Positions 1-12,604 are shown, counted from the first letter of the stretch. The stretch: 52,500 bases of DNA from Glandiceps talaboti (GCF_964340395.1 NC_135561.1:15560461-15612960); one strand, 5' to 3'. A program made the numbers and translations. Notes: generated from the letters alone by a model not told the origin.

Positions 1-113
1 TGCATTGTAAATTACTTAAATGTAGCTATGCAATTGTGTACACATGACCAATCTGAGAGATAACCCCCCACCCCCAACTGGTTTGTGTTTCGAATAACAA
101 AAGTCATCACTAA

Positions 114-348
114 ACGAAAAGTCCAATTTACCAACTTTTACCCTACCTGTAACCCACCTTACCACCATCTCTGTCAAGGGGTAGTACGAGACACTACCAC
201 TTTTGACCGTCTACAGCCCCCAGGGGAGAGATCACCAGGATAAATTAAGTCAAAGGTGGAACGTTGTCTCATACTCACCATATTTGCATATTCTCTGCCC
301 AATATTTACCCCGGTAGAAAGATATATTGTCAAATGTGATTTTTCGTA
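114..348 (+). mobile_element. MITE-like repeat, copy 1
   Basis: About 235 bp with imperfect terminal inverted repeats: it starts ACGAAAAGTCCAATTTACC and ends GTCAAATGTGATTTTTCGT. Internal phrases such as ACCCACCTTACCACCAT and GTAGTACGAGAC recur at 791-1028 and, reversed, at 30634-30880. It lies in intron 8 of gene A; no exon of A is found left of 443. Confidence 0.6.
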
Positions 349-463
349 TTGTGCAAATGAAAAGTTTGACTTTGAAGATGAAGGTCACTAATATGGGTAT
401 ATTATAAATAGAAGAAGACCAGCATACGAACAGATCACTTACATAATAACTGCCTAGCCATGG

Positions 464-466
464 TTA
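464..466 (-). other. Premature TAA in exon 8 of gene A
   Basis: The reading frame runs W-W-A-S-L-L-Y-F-N-N-L then TAA, followed by P-W-L-G. B and C read N-N-F-Y-P-W-P-G and D reads N-N-L-Y-P-W-P-G, so a Tyr codon has become a stop. It falls in the membrane domain and would remove the sequence encoded by exons 9-14. A base-call error cannot be excluded from one sequence. Confidence 0.85.
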
Positions 467-790
467 AAGGTTATTGAAGTACAGTAACGAAGCCCACCAA
501 TAGTCTCTACAGGTCTGAGCATTGGTCTCAAAGAAAGCATTATGGCCTGGTCCACTTCCAATATGTAAAGTCAAAGTGGTCCATATCAACAGCACCAAAG
601 CAAATGCAGGTGTGAGGCGCCACCAACGATGGAAATAGTAAAGGAGCCAGTTCAACTTTCCCTTGGTTTTGTACAGTTGCTTCATAGCAAGGTATGAAAC
701 AAGACAACCACTGTGAAGTGACATATACAGTAATATACTATCAGAGAGGGACTTAGATACATTAAATATATCATAAAGACTTACACTACT

Positions 791-1028
791 GAAAAAGTCT
801 AATTTACCCGTGGCCCCTTACATAATCTTTACCCTATCTGTGACCCACCTTATCACCATCCCTGTCCAGTGGTAGTACGAGACTTTTGACTGTCTATATA
901 GCCTCCCAAAGGAGAGGTCGCCCTGGTTAGATTAAGTCACAGATGGAAATCGTCTCACACTCACCACATTTACACATCCTCTAGATCTGCTCAAGCTGTG
1001 GAAACACAGTCAAATATGACTTTTCGTA
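791..1028 (+). mobile_element. MITE-like repeat, copy 2
   Basis: Second copy of the 114-348 repeat in intron 7 of gene A, same orientation, ending GTCAAATATGACTTTTCGTA. It is diverged from copy 1, so this is not a recent local duplication. Confidence 0.6.
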
Positions 1029-2224
1029 TATTGTTAAATACTGCAAATATTGACAAAATGCCACAAGCGTAATATAATTAAGTTTTCCTGGCTTTAAATT
1101 TCTTGATTTTCATCACTTACCATATACATACATAAGACCCTCTAAATCTAACGGTAACTCCTCGATTTCAATTATTGACCGAAGAAGTGGAAATCACTGA
1201 CTAAGGGCCATGTTAGTAAGACGAATACTAAGGGTGACTTCTAAATAGAAAGTATGAAATTGGCCAAAACAACGTACAAACTCGGCTTTTACTCCTTTAA
1301 TAGTAACAAAAATTGTTTATGGATATGTGTACATTCTTCAATGATATGTCTAATTATGTTTTCAGTGATATAGCTAGCCTCTAGTCTCACTTTCACAAGT
1401 ATATCAGTACAATCTGGATTCAGAGAAGATTTTGACATGGGAATGCTAACGTGCGGACGGACGATGCCAGACGCCGGCAGATAGAACTGGACACACGACG
1501 ACAGTCAATAACGAAAAACCTATCACACCATTAGGCTCGTCATAGCTGTTGTTGATAGCAGAATAAATAAAACTGTGATCTTGACTACAGTATCACCTTA
1601 AGATGCCCTCTCAAAAAAATCATGCCAACAAATTATTTGAATATACACAAAAAGAGATGGATTGTAGGAAAGAGATGAGACATAGTTATTCTTACATAGC
1701 CATTGTCTCCATGGGAAATATCTCTGACTTTACGTTCTAAAGCTCCCGACAAGCACCTAAAGGTCTTTTGTGGCTCAGAAAAGATACCCTTTGTTTTGAC
1801 TAAAGCGACGTAAACATTACCATGGTATTAAAAGAAAACTGATATACCGATTAAAGTGCTGACAATGGCACATGACGTAATTCTACTAGCACTGTGTCAG
1901 ACACGCAAAGCATTATTTAAATGATCTAGTTTGAAGAAGTCATGGTTGCTTGGACTCAAGTTATAAACTTTGCAAGTTTTTTCATAATCTAGCTAGTTGC
2001 TGTAGGCAAGATCATTGTTGTTAGGGTTTAAATGATCACTTTGGAAGGCCTTATTCTCACGGCACAGTAACTAAATTTGATGTAGTGTTTAGAACTCATC
2101 CGTGAAGTTATTGCAATGGAAGACTAATGGTTGTCTAAGAAACAAACATTGGGAAAAAACATGCAATTTACTAGCAACCATGATCGTCAATAACCAGTAA
2201 GTTAAGTGGGACTCCTGAATACCT

Positions 2225-2417
2225 ATTGCCCAGTAAAAGGAGGAGGGCTCAGTGTAGGAGGAAACCGGAGTACCCAGGGAAAAACTGCGTTGTGCGGTAG
2301 GGTCAAACTGAACGACATTCTCTTTACTTACAGCGTGTTATATTTTTGAATGGGTTCGAACCCTGACCGCAGTGCGGTAAGACGCAATTAGCGCTTTAAC
2401 CACTTGACCACCGACAA
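2225..2417 (-). mobile_element. tRNA-headed SINE
   Basis: On the minus strand the head reads GGTTGTCGGTGGTCAAGTGG (A-box-like), then GGGTTCGAACCC (B box, 2352-2363). The body contains the phrase GGAGGAAACCGGAGTACCC (plus-strand orientation), which I recall from many animal SINE bodies. It lies in intron 7 of gene A. Confidence 0.6.
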
Positions 2418-3641
2418 CCACAAAGTTTGCGACATGAACAATATGTTTACTTTCTCAAATATTCTGGATTATGTGATTTATTTTACTCATGACGAATGTT
2501 AACTTAAAGTAGATGGTCGTAGAACAATAATTATAATGTTAAATATATGTACTTAATTGCCGTTTAGTTTGTTTTCTCACCTCAGAACGAAGAACGTATC
2601 CACTGCATAAGGACCACCGAAAACACCAAGGAATGAAAACCGTTGAAAGACATCTTGGATAATATAACGATTGTTGTCTGTGAAAAGATATGAAAAGGTA
2701 TGAAATTTTAGTCAAATTTATTTTATTAGTGTCCAGTTTAATCTGCTAAGTAGTGCGACCTTACATCTAATATGCTTTATTTATATTTTGACTACGAGTT
2801 TGACATTTTTGTCGTGCCTTACATGGTTGATTGGTGTTGTTTGACTGTTTTAGCATTTTAGAAAAAACTTAGATGCATGTGATTTGGTATACTGTGATGT
2901 GAATATATCTGGAAAAATGTCGATATTATTTCCAAATGTTCTAAATTCAGCCAAGCAATATATGAGTAACCTAATGGGTATTGTCATTACGAGTCGAAAG
3001 ACAAGTAGTAGCGTGCAGAACCTAAGATCAAGACTAATTTCCGGCTGAGTCAGGAAATATGTTCAGACATGTAATTAAACCCCGGTAATCGAAAAATACG
3101 CAGAGTAGCGACTTTTAATGTACTGAATCATCGTATGCTCACCTCTGAACCAATGACGTAGACACGCGATGCTATGACGTATGCATTATGCACTTCTTCT
3201 TTGAACGCATTCAACAACATAGTATTCAACTTCCTTACATGGAATGTAATTGCAATTTTCTCTCTTACTCTGACTTTATACTCACTTAGAATACTCAAAA
3301 TCGAAATAAAAGACATATCTATAATGTAATAATATATTAGTTTATTTTTTTTCTTGTCAACTATTTTAAGGAAAATTAAAGCTTACTTACCATAATTCCC
3401 AAGTCCAAACTGAAATGAATGTCCCAACATAACCCACAACATACTAATAACCCGAATTCCGTTCAGTGCCGATATGCTACTAGAATCACCTTTCTTTGTA
3501 CTAAGCAATTTTCTACCATTGGTTACGACGGAGAACGAGATGAGAAATTTCCCGAGGTAACCTGAAATCGATAACATTGGACATTATGTAATCGTCCAAT
3601 TTCAACTTTTTTCCACTGCTTAGCTTAGTAAGTGCAACAAT

Positions 3642-3925
3642 ACAATACAATGCAATACAATACAATACAATACAATGCAATACAATACAATACAATACAA
3701 TACAATACAATACAATACAATACAATACAATACAATACAATACAATACAATACAATACATTTCAATACATTACAAAACAGTGCTGCGCAACGCAATACAA
3801 TAAATACAATACACTACAATATACTTGACTAGACTAGACTACAATGTACTACAATGTACTACAATACAATACAATACAATACAATACAATACAATACAAT
3901 ACAATACAATACAATACAATACAAT
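3642..3925. repeat. (ATACA)n pentanucleotide array
   Basis: Nearly pure ATACA repeats with a degenerate middle (about 3760-3865), in intron 5 of gene A. The long translations on both strands are low-complexity artefacts. Confidence 0.9.
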
Positions 3926-4419
3926 AATTTGTCACTTGACCAATCAGAATGATCATGTTGGTAAGATATAGGGAGTATCACAATTGTACTAATTACAGAC
4001 AATGATCACATTTAGATAAACACTTTTACCAAATTGTGTCTTGCCATTTGTACCTGTTCAAATGTATACAAACCTGGTTTCTTTTTCTTTAACTCTTCAA
4101 CTGTCATCTTACTGTCGATAAGTTTTTGTTTTAGATTTCCATCTTGTTCTATCTCAAGACTCCTTTTTAATTGCTTCTTGAGATTCCTATTCCAGATTAC
4201 GTCATATCCGGTTCCAAAGACCATTAAACCAGCTAATATACAACATGTGACACTGCAAAAGCATATAGTATACTGTGATATTTAGGTGAACAATGTTAAC
4301 ATTTGTAATTATAAGTTTTGTTCTTAGTAGTCACTCTAGATAGCTGCTGGGAAGCCATGTACAGGAACAGGCATGTCTTCTGCATCGGTATCAAGTTGAC
4401 CTCCCAACTACTCGATCGA

Positions 4420-4505
4420 CAGTCGGTGTGTCTAGTCTGTCTATATGTCCTACTGTCGGTCTGTCTGTTTGTTTGTCTGTCTGTCTTTCTGTCGGTCGAT
4501 CTGTT
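4420..4505. repeat. Degenerate (TCTG)n array
   Basis: Imperfect TCTG/TCGG tetranucleotide repeats in intron 4 of gene A. Confidence 0.6.
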
Positions 4506-6394
4506 ATTCCTACGTTTGTGCTTCATCAATTTCTTTCGGTATGTCCCGTCTTCTGTATCACTGATCTAGGAAGTATTAATTAGGTCATTACAATTAAAAA
4601 GTTGTTTGGTTCCGGTTACCCGACCTCACCTACTTTTTGACGCCGACCCTAAACTTTATTTTACATATTCGAGAAACAAAATAACCAAATTTAGAAAAAT
4701 TGTGAAGTCTCGCAAGAAATAGTGGATGTGGAAACTGACATCAACTGAAAAAGACAATATAAAACGGCTCTTCTAATCTGTCATGGCTGTACATCTGATG
4801 AGATGGGAAGAAGCCAATAACACAGATACCATATGGAAAACACTACACACTAGACACACACATATGACAAAAAATAAATTTAAAAAATCTACCTACCCCA
4901 CCTATTTTAAAATTGATTGTAATCGGAACCATACATTTTTTACGCCGTATTGGTATATCGTATGGTAAACGCCGAATTCTGTCAGCTAAAACTACATTGA
5001 TTCGGTGATTATCTTTCTGATTACCCCCACAGTTCCATCAGCAAGGGTACTGTATGTTAATACTCACATAGCAATGTAATATCCCGTCGTATAAGGAGGA
5101 TCTGTGGCGCACTCAGCTCCATTAACTGGTAGTCCTGCACCTGATAACAACACCGAAATATGGATAGTTAATGGCGCTCGTCTCTTTATTTTATTTTCTA
5201 TGATACTAACATTCATTGTGTAATTACAACCTTAGAGCTGTAATATGGGACATAAGAATGCTCGTATCCTGAACTACAATATTTCCGTACTTTGCAAAAG
5301 AATGTTGTTAAACATGTATATATACTCAAATCCTTTTTTGCAACCCAACAAATCGCAAAGGATTGACAATACTTGTTTGTTTTTGTACGTACAATTACAC
5401 ACTTTCTATACATCTTGTTAAGTTTTTTTACAGCTTATAGAGTTATAGGCAAACAATTTGGTCTATGCTGTTTCATATCTTTCTTTTTTTTAAAAACAGA
5501 GAAAAACAGTATCATTTCTATAAATAAAGATCTAATATACTAGCCATTTGTCATCTATACTAAACTCCGATTCTTCCTGTCAACTTTGGTATGCTATTCA
5601 AACCATATCAATTGCCGATCTACGTATTGCGTATATATTAAAGAAAACGAAGTTACTTTAAAATGTGTATTGTTATTGGTACGCGCTATTACAAATTTTA
5701 AGAATTGTACATGCACCTTATGTGTGGGGGTTTAACATGGTATGCTACCAACTGTATGGTATTCAAATGACCACAGTCTTCATTGTATTCAGCAAAAGAA
5801 AACAATTACAAAAAAATGGAAATTCTTAATATTCTAGATCAAGTAAGCAAGCTTATTTTACAAGCAGCGGATTCAAAATTTTGTTCACATCAAACTTGCC
5901 ATCGATATCGATTGTTCTCAGAGGGGATAATTTTGCATATTTCATTGTTATATGATTACTATATCTCTGATTGGTTGACAATATTTACAATTGTTAAGCT
6001 TGCCACAGTAAGGTTATACACTTTATAAATAAGTCTGATATATATATATATATATGGTGTCAACATAATATGTTAAAAGCAAATCCCACATTCTCAAGAC
6101 AGTAAACATTTGTGATGACTCACGGTCACGGTCATAAATGTGTGTTGCCTGTGTGAATAATAGAGGACTTTTGTGTTTGACTGTTTCACATTAATTAACG
6201 GTAAGTGCATGGTTATAAAAAATCACGGAATGTGTAATGATTTGCTTCTAACATACACTTGTAATCAAAAATGAATGCATGTACGTTGATTGCATTTTGT
6301 TACGGTTTGGTCGACCAGGATCGGGAACGAGCATATTTTAATGAAATCACCAGGAACAAGTTCTCATTCGGCAAAATTATCTTGGTATCCTATT

Positions 6395-6775
6395 AATGTT
6401 CGGGGTTTTTTTTGTTTGTTTTTTATATAGCGCTTTCCCACACCGTGCTCAAAGCGCTTTACAATTATTACCCCTGGCTCGGATCAGAACGGCACAACGG
6501 CCCTTTAGTCTTCCTCAACTCCCCGGGGAGCATACAATCCATTGCAGCCATTTAAGCGCATAGGATTAAAGCCTTCACATTGCAACCTACATCCTACCAG
6601 GTCCCCAATTATACAGCTGGGTTGACTGAAGCACAGTCGTGGTTCAAATCTTGCCCAAGGACTTTAGCCACTCAGAAACAAACAGCAAGCAGCGACAGGG
6701 CTCGAACCTGCAACCTGTAGATTCCAAGCCAGTCACGCTAACCATTCACCCATCATGACTCCACAATCTCAATAA
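6395..6775 (-). mobile_element. Full-length tRNA-derived SINE
   Basis: On the minus strand a tRNA-like head (GGTGAATGGTTAGCG, then GCAGGTTCGAGCCCTG) is followed by a body that ends with AAAGCGCTTTGAGCACG and GAAAGCGCTATATAAA and an A-rich tail. The paired AGCGCTTT motif is characteristic of a SINE type found in several invertebrate groups. It lies in intron 3 of gene A. Confidence 0.7.
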
Positions 6776-7650
6776 GAAGCACGTGTACAGATTACCTTCG
6801 GACAATAGATATACTACATCGTCTGAACTGCAACTGTCTGGAAAACAGACTCCCCAACGTAGTATTTCAAACTGGAACAAAAAAGTGAAATGGATGTTTG
6901 ACGATTAAAAAATGATCTTTCTTGTAAATGTCAACAACATGAAGAACAAAACGTGAATAAAGAATTTGCACGCGTGCAGGAAAGAACAACATCTTTCGAT
7001 ACTAGCTATACATGTATATCAGTTCTGTTGTAAATGCAAGCTATAATATAGTACTATATTTGCCTTGAAATTCACTGTTTTATGGTTAATTTCATACGAG
7101 TAGGGTTTCCCATGTTCTAGGAGACATTCTTCTTACCATGGCAAGACAAAAATGGCAAGCCATTGCAACTGGGATTTTAGAAAAAGAAACTATAAAACAA
7201 TATCTGACGGTTGCTTGAGTTCAATAATGACATAGAAATATTATAACCAGAGGGTTCCATGCAAATCACGTGTTGTTTGATAAGTGGTATATCTCATCAG
7301 TGGAACCATATCCGAATAACACAAAATCATTGTTGTTGTTGACCAATTTTTTCTAAAGCTCTGCTGGATAAAGGCTTTTTTTCACTCCTAAATATAAATG
7401 ATACATGGGCATACCACAGACATTAAACATACAAAGGTAAACACCCGTATAATTTTGTTCATGATCTCGTATCGACAGCGGCCACGTAGTGACCTCACGA
7501 TTTTTTTATCCAGTGTGTACTGTGTGTACAGTTAGCTATTGTTGTGATTTTTGCTAGACCATTTCTTGGTACACGCTTCAAACATGTACCTATCATTTGA
7601 TACATTTGAGCTGTTGTTCAAATTTGTGATATATATATGACAACACTTAC

Positions 7651-7789
7651 AACAGTTGTGAGGCAATACTGCCCTCCAAATGAATGCAGTCCTCCGGGCT
7701 GAGGTTCCACAGCACGACACCTACCGAAGACGCCATATGATGTAACATGCCATGTAAATTGTAATTGTCGAAGTATTTCAGGCAGATGG
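7651..7789 (-). pseudogene. Gene A exon 2, 3' fragment (downstream of transposon)
   Basis: Continues the interrupted exon as H-L-P-E-I-L-R-Q, aligned with D-L-P-E-I-I-R-Q of the paralogues, then C-R-A-V-E-P and G-L-H-S-F-G, and ends at a GTAAG donor. The two fragments sum to 16+139=155 bp, exactly the exon 2 length of genes B, C and D, with frame preserved. Confidence 0.85.
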
Positions 7790-7795
7790 CCAAAT
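7790..7795. repeat. Target-site duplication, left copy
   Basis: CCAAAT next to the left end of the foldback element. It is identical to 10344-10349, and the gene A exon 2 length is right only if one of the two copies is counted. Confidence 0.8.
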
Positions 7796-10343
7796 TACGG
7801 AGGCTTAATGAGGACACAGGAGTAGTTTTTTTACCAGTGGCAGTAGTTTTTTTTACAGTGCCAGTAATTTTTTTACAGTGCCAGTAATTTTTTTACAGTG
7901 GCAGTAGTTTTTTTACAGTGCGAGTAATTTTTTTATAGTGCCAGTAATTTTTTTACAGTGGCAGTAGTTTTTTTTACAGTGGCAGTAGTTTTTTTTACAG
8001 TGGCAGTAATTTTTTTACAGTGCCAGTAGTTTTTTTTTACAGTGGCAGTAGCTTTTTTACAGTGGCAGTAATTTTTTTTACAGTGGCAGTAGTTTTTTTT
8101 ACAGTGGCAGTAGTTTTTTTTACAGTGGCAGTAATTTTTTTTACAGTGCCAGTAATTTTTTTTACAGTGGCAGTAGTTTTTTTAGTGGCAGTAGTTTTTT
8201 TACAGTGCGAGTAATTTTTTTACAGTGCCAGTAATTTTTTTTACAGTGCCAGTAATTTTTTTTACAGTGGCAGTAGTTTTTTTTACAGTGGCAGTAGTTT
8301 TTTTTACAGTGCCAGTAGTTTTTTTTACAGTGGCAGTAGTTTTTTTTATAGTGCCAGTAATTTTTTTTACAGTGCCAGTAATTTTTATCCATTTTCGTCG
8401 TGATACAATCCAATATGGCTGCCTGGCAGCTATTTTGTTGGTGCAGTTTTCATGTCCAAAGCCATAACTCAGACATGCTTGAACAGAGTAGTGATATCAA
8501 AAACAATAATATGGCCAAACAACATTAACCAGGTTTGAAAATGACAACATAAACTGCCAGTTCCTTAAAACCCAATCATAGCGGGGACTATGTCATTTTC
8601 GATGACTTATTGGTTGATGATTTGATTTATTTTATAACCCTTTATCAGTAAATGGCAAGTGTAAATTGGTGATCTGATTTGTAACTGTAGGAATAATTCT
8701 TCTGAACAGCCACATTAGAAGTGACATTTAAAAGGTTTCTTGTAACCTTTTAACCAAGTGGACAATCAAGAAGGTGGAAAATTCCAACAGTCTTTTGTTT
8801 TCTGTATAATTAAAAGAACAAGATCTTCATCACTTGTTTGAAAGTCCAGCAACTCTCCATCAATTAAACTGTACTGTCTCGCTTCGCTCGGTACACCCAG
8901 GCGACCAGCCAACTGGCCAACTGCCCTCTAGTGGTAGGTTCAAAGGTCACGAAACTTAAAAAAAAAAATTACTGGCACTATAAAAAAAACTACTGCCACT
9001 GTAATAAAAACTACTGCCACTGTAAAAAAAACTACTGCCACTGTAAAAAAAACTACTGCCACTGTAAAAAAAACTACTGCCACTGTAAAAAAAATTACTG
9101 GCACTATAAAAAAAACTACTGCCACTGTAAAAAAAACTACTGCCACTGTAAAAAAAATTACTGCCACTGTAAAAAAAACTACTGGCACTGTAAAAAAAAA
9201 ACTACTGGCACTGTAAAAAAAATTACTGGCACTGTAAAAAAAATTACTGGCACTGTAAAAAAAACTACTGCCACTGTAAAAAAAACTATTGGAACTGTAA
9301 AAAAAATTACTGGCACTATAAAAAAAACTACTGGCACTGTAAAAAAAACTACTGGCACTGTAAAAAAAACTACTGGCACTGTAAAAATAAAACTACTACC
9401 ACTGTAAAAAAAATTACTGCCACTGTAAAAAAAACTACTGGCACTGTAAAAAAAAACTACTGGCACTGTAAAAAAAATTACTGTCACTGTAAAAAAAATT
9501 ACTGGCACTGTAAAAAAAACTACTGCCACTGTAAAAAAAACTACTGGAACTGTAAAAAAAATTACTGCCACTGTAAAAAAAACTACTGCCACTGTAAAAA
9601 AATTACTGCCACTAAAAAAACTACTGCCACTGTAAAAAAAACTACTGCCACTGTAAAAAAATTACTGGCACTGTAAAAAAAACTACTGCCACTGTAAAAA
9701 AAACTACTGCCACTGTAAAAAAAAAACTACTACCACTGTAAAAAAACTACTGCCACTGTAAAAAAAACTACTGCCACTGTAAAAAAATTACTGCCACTAA
9801 AAAAACTACTTCCACTGTAAAAAAAACTACTGGCACTGTAAAAAAAATTACTGGCACTGTAAAAAAAAACTACTGCCACTGTAAAAAAAACTACTGCCAC
9901 TGTAAAAAAAACTACTGCCACTGTAAAAAAACTACTGCCACTGTAAAAAAATTACTGCCACTAAAAAACTACTGCCACTGTAAAAAAAACTACTGGAACT
10001 GTAAAAAAATTAATGGCACTGTAAAAAAAACTACTGCCACTGTAAAAAAATTACTGCCACTAAAAAAACTACTGCCACTGTAAAAAAAACTACTGGTACT
10101 GTAAAAAAAACTACTGGCACTGTAAAAAAAATTACTGCCACTAAAAAAACTACTGCCACTGTAAAAAAAATTACTGGCACTGTAAAAAAACTACTGCCAC
10201 TGTAAAAAAATTACTGGCACTGTAAAATAAATTACTGCCACTGTAAAAAAATTACTGCCACTGTAAAAAAACTACTGCCACTGTAAAAAAAATTACTGCC
10301 ACTGGTAAAAAACCTACTCCTGTGTCCTCATTAAGCCTCCGTA
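7796..10343. mobile_element. Foldback-type DNA transposon with minisatellite arms
   Basis: The ends are a 30 bp inverted repeat beginning TACGGAGGCTTAATGAGGAC. It runs inward into two long arms (about 7826-8390 and 8955-10320) made of tandem 20-21 bp units of the form poly(T)-ACAGTGGCAGTAG. The second arm is in reverse orientation. About 560 bp of unique, non-coding sequence lies between the arms. Both sides are flanked by CCAAAT (7790-7795 and 10344-10349). The layout (long inverted arms made of short tandem repeats, no transposase) is that of foldback elements such as Drosophila FB or sea-urchin TU. It is non-autonomous here. The source superfamily is unknown: a 6 bp duplication does not fit the usual 8 bp of hAT or TU. 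Confidence 0.85.
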
Positions 10344-10349
10344 CCAAAT
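10344..10349. repeat. Target-site duplication, right copy
   Basis: CCAAAT directly outside the right end of the foldback element, matching 7790-7795. It belongs to the exon 2 5' fragment of gene A. Confidence 0.8.
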
Positions 10350-10359
10350 GATGACAACA
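10344..10359 (-). pseudogene. Gene A exon 2, 5' fragment (upstream of transposon)
   Basis: Sixteen bases after an intact acceptor (minus strand CACTAG, then TGTTGTCATC). With the last base of exon 1 it reads M-L-S-S-F-G, aligned with M-F-V-S-F-G of genes B-D. Its last six bases (ATTTGG, minus strand) are one copy of the target-site duplication. Confidence 0.85.
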
Positions 10360-12035
10360 CTAGTGAAAAAGAAAAACGAGCAGAACTAATTACACTGAAA
10401 AGAAGTTGGACGTTTTAAATCTACGTCTAAATATCTGCTACGTTCTTTCTCTAATATGAATGGAATCACACGATACGCTTTCTACTCTTTTCGTGTCAAG
10501 TCTTAGACCTGATGTCACGTGTCAAGTCTTAGGCCTGATGTCAAATCGCGAATAAATGAAAACAATTAACATAATTTAGTTTCAATTGTACGAAAACATA
10601 CGTGGGAGGCTCAGGGAGTAGTAAAACAAATTCATATACTAGGATTCGGAAAAGAGAGAAAATTTGTGCATTTGTCCCCAATACTTTCCGTCACTCGGTC
10701 GTAAGAAATAAGAATAACATGCAGTTAAGAGCCCTGGTCAATATTAGTCGAAGACGAACAGTGACAAAACCCTCATACCATGAGTATTTATTTTATTAAA
10801 TGTTAAAGAGAAAACATAGAGGACAAATAAATATAACTGCGCCTGCTCAAATTCAGGTGGAAAAAAACTGCGTAGATATGGCGATTCTAATGATTAAATT
10901 CATACTCGATTGTAGTTTCTGCAGAATGAATGACTTTGACGCGCGTCGTGGCGTACAACAACAACGTATGCGTCCCGTATAGTCCGTTCGCACGTATACA
11001 AATATGTTTCCAAGTGGTAGAACAACTTTGAACTACATTTTCCTGAAAAAATTAATCTATTAGCCTGATATCAGAGGTTGTGCAAGCCGTCAGAGTTTTA
11101 TCTATAAGGTCAAAGGTCGTTTAATTATTCGTACAAGACAATATGTGTGTAGAACTTCAACATAAAACAAAACGTGAACAATCTTTTTAATCTAGATTTG
11201 TTCTGACGCAAGACGTTTTAATATTAGAAATGCAAGACCCCGTGGGTTAGACTCCAAATTAAACTCCCCCACATGAATGGATTCTTACTCTGGATGCCAA
11301 TGTGATTTCTAACTAAACCACGGCGTAAATGGTCATGATATTGTATAGGGAACTAGAACTCTTGATTCGTGGATAAACAGGTGTATGTATTTGTACTGTA
11401 ATTTGTATTTGATGACACACTTAAACTGGCATGCCTTCGCATACATATGTAGTATGTACTTATATATTTAAATAAGTGATGACGTAAGAACATATGACTA
11501 AGCTGTTTTCAAGGTCATTCTCTAACTAAGATATGTCAAATTTGTCATGTGTTGCAAAACGGTTCCTTGGATTCCTGAGTTAAAAGATATATTAGCATTT
11601 ACTCAACAACGTAACACCAAGCTGACACCAATCTCCAAGACCTCATTCAACGAATCCGCAGTTATCAGTCACTTACTTTGTCTTGCGTATATCTGTTCAG
11701 GCCAATCGTTCATAAAAACGGTAGTATCATTACGACATTGAGTTGAGATATTGTAATTTTCCGACATCACATTCGACAAAAACCTCTTTATCCTTGCAAC
11801 GACCTCATTACTGTGTGGAATTCTGTCTATTTGGATGTCAGGTTGCCATATTTGGAGGTCCTTAATCTCTTTTAAATGTTCTTGAACAATTTCTATCTGG
11901 CATTCGACTTTGTACGGAATACACAATACAAATGCCAATGCATAGAAAAGCATCCGATTTGTAATTACAACAACCATGGTGATGGACTGTGTTCTTCATA
12001 TAAAATGTCAATGACTCTTCGTGCCTGCAATCTTG

Positions 12036-12043
12036 TGACGTCA
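12036..12043 (-). promoter_or_regulatory. CRE-like TGACGTCA upstream of gene A
   Basis: Perfect palindromic CRE/ATF-type octamer 59 bp before the start codon. Related octamers stand at a similar distance before B, C and D. Confidence 0.45.
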
Positions 12044-12485
12044 GTTATCTGCTAAAGAGTTCACGACCTGTCCACGTGATCGCTGCCCATGATAGTAGCG
12101 CAATTGAAATTTAGTTTAACAAACCAGACTTCTCAATCAATTTGGCTATCTTGCATGGTGATTTCCTTCGTATGCTGAGTCAGATAGTATCATGTGCAGT
12201 TCGCCCGTACGCACGTAATCTGCATTTATAAGACTGTCAATACAACAAACATCCCTCATATGGTTTTCACGTTTTGGCGATGCTGTCTTGTCAAAATATC
12301 AAGACATCCTCTGAGAAGCAAAGTTGGCAATGAAGGAATATGAACATGTTTTTAATAGAATTTAAATTTCATTTCCAGATTTTATCTCAAATTCTTTTAT
12401 CATGACATCTGATGACTCCATTCGCTGTGTATAATTCTCAAGTTAATATCATCAGATGCATTGACAAAAATTATACATTCTATAT

Positions 12486-12604
<119 letters not shown>

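Larger units (their letters stand above)
443..11977 (-). pseudogene. Gene A: disrupted NRF-6-like acyltransferase, 5' part (exons 1-8)
   Basis: Most divergent member of a four-copy tandem array. Exons read on the minus strand: 11677-11977, 2a 10344-10359, 2b 7651-7789, 6796-6871, 5068-5140, 4074-4252, 3391-3561, 2581-2677, 443-710. Lengths and phases match genes B-D, except exon 3, which is one codon longer, and exon 8, which is two codons shorter. Exon 1 encodes a hydrophobic signal peptide. Exons 2-4 encode the Cys-containing NRF ectodomain, exon 5 a membrane segment, exons 6-8 the start of the acyltransferase-3 domain with NGIRVISMLWVMLGHS and RWWRLTPAFAL. Two lesions are visible: a 2.55 kb foldback transposon inside exon 2, and an in-frame TAA at 464-466 where B-D have a Tyr codon. 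Exons 9-14 are expected left of the window. Every splice site I checked is still GT-AG and the frame is otherwise open, so inactivation looks recent. A truncated product from a downstream start is possible but unsupported. Confidence 0.85.

Noticed and set aside
8020-9921. Long open frames encoding V-A-V-V-F-F-T or K-N-Y-C-H-C-K repeats
   Set aside because: They arise only because the minisatellite unit is often 21 bp. They appear on both strands and have no other protein character.
7826-10320. CRISPR-like appearance of regular 20-21 bp repeats
   Set aside because: There are no unique spacers: the units are contiguous and nearly identical, and they occur as two inverted arms of a transposon in a eukaryotic genome.
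7790-10359. Removal of the foldback element as an intron, which would rescue gene A
   Set aside because: The only donor/acceptor pair I saw at the ends (TTTG/GTACGG with CATTAAG/CC on the minus strand) joins exon 2 in the wrong frame and meets a TGA within nine codons.
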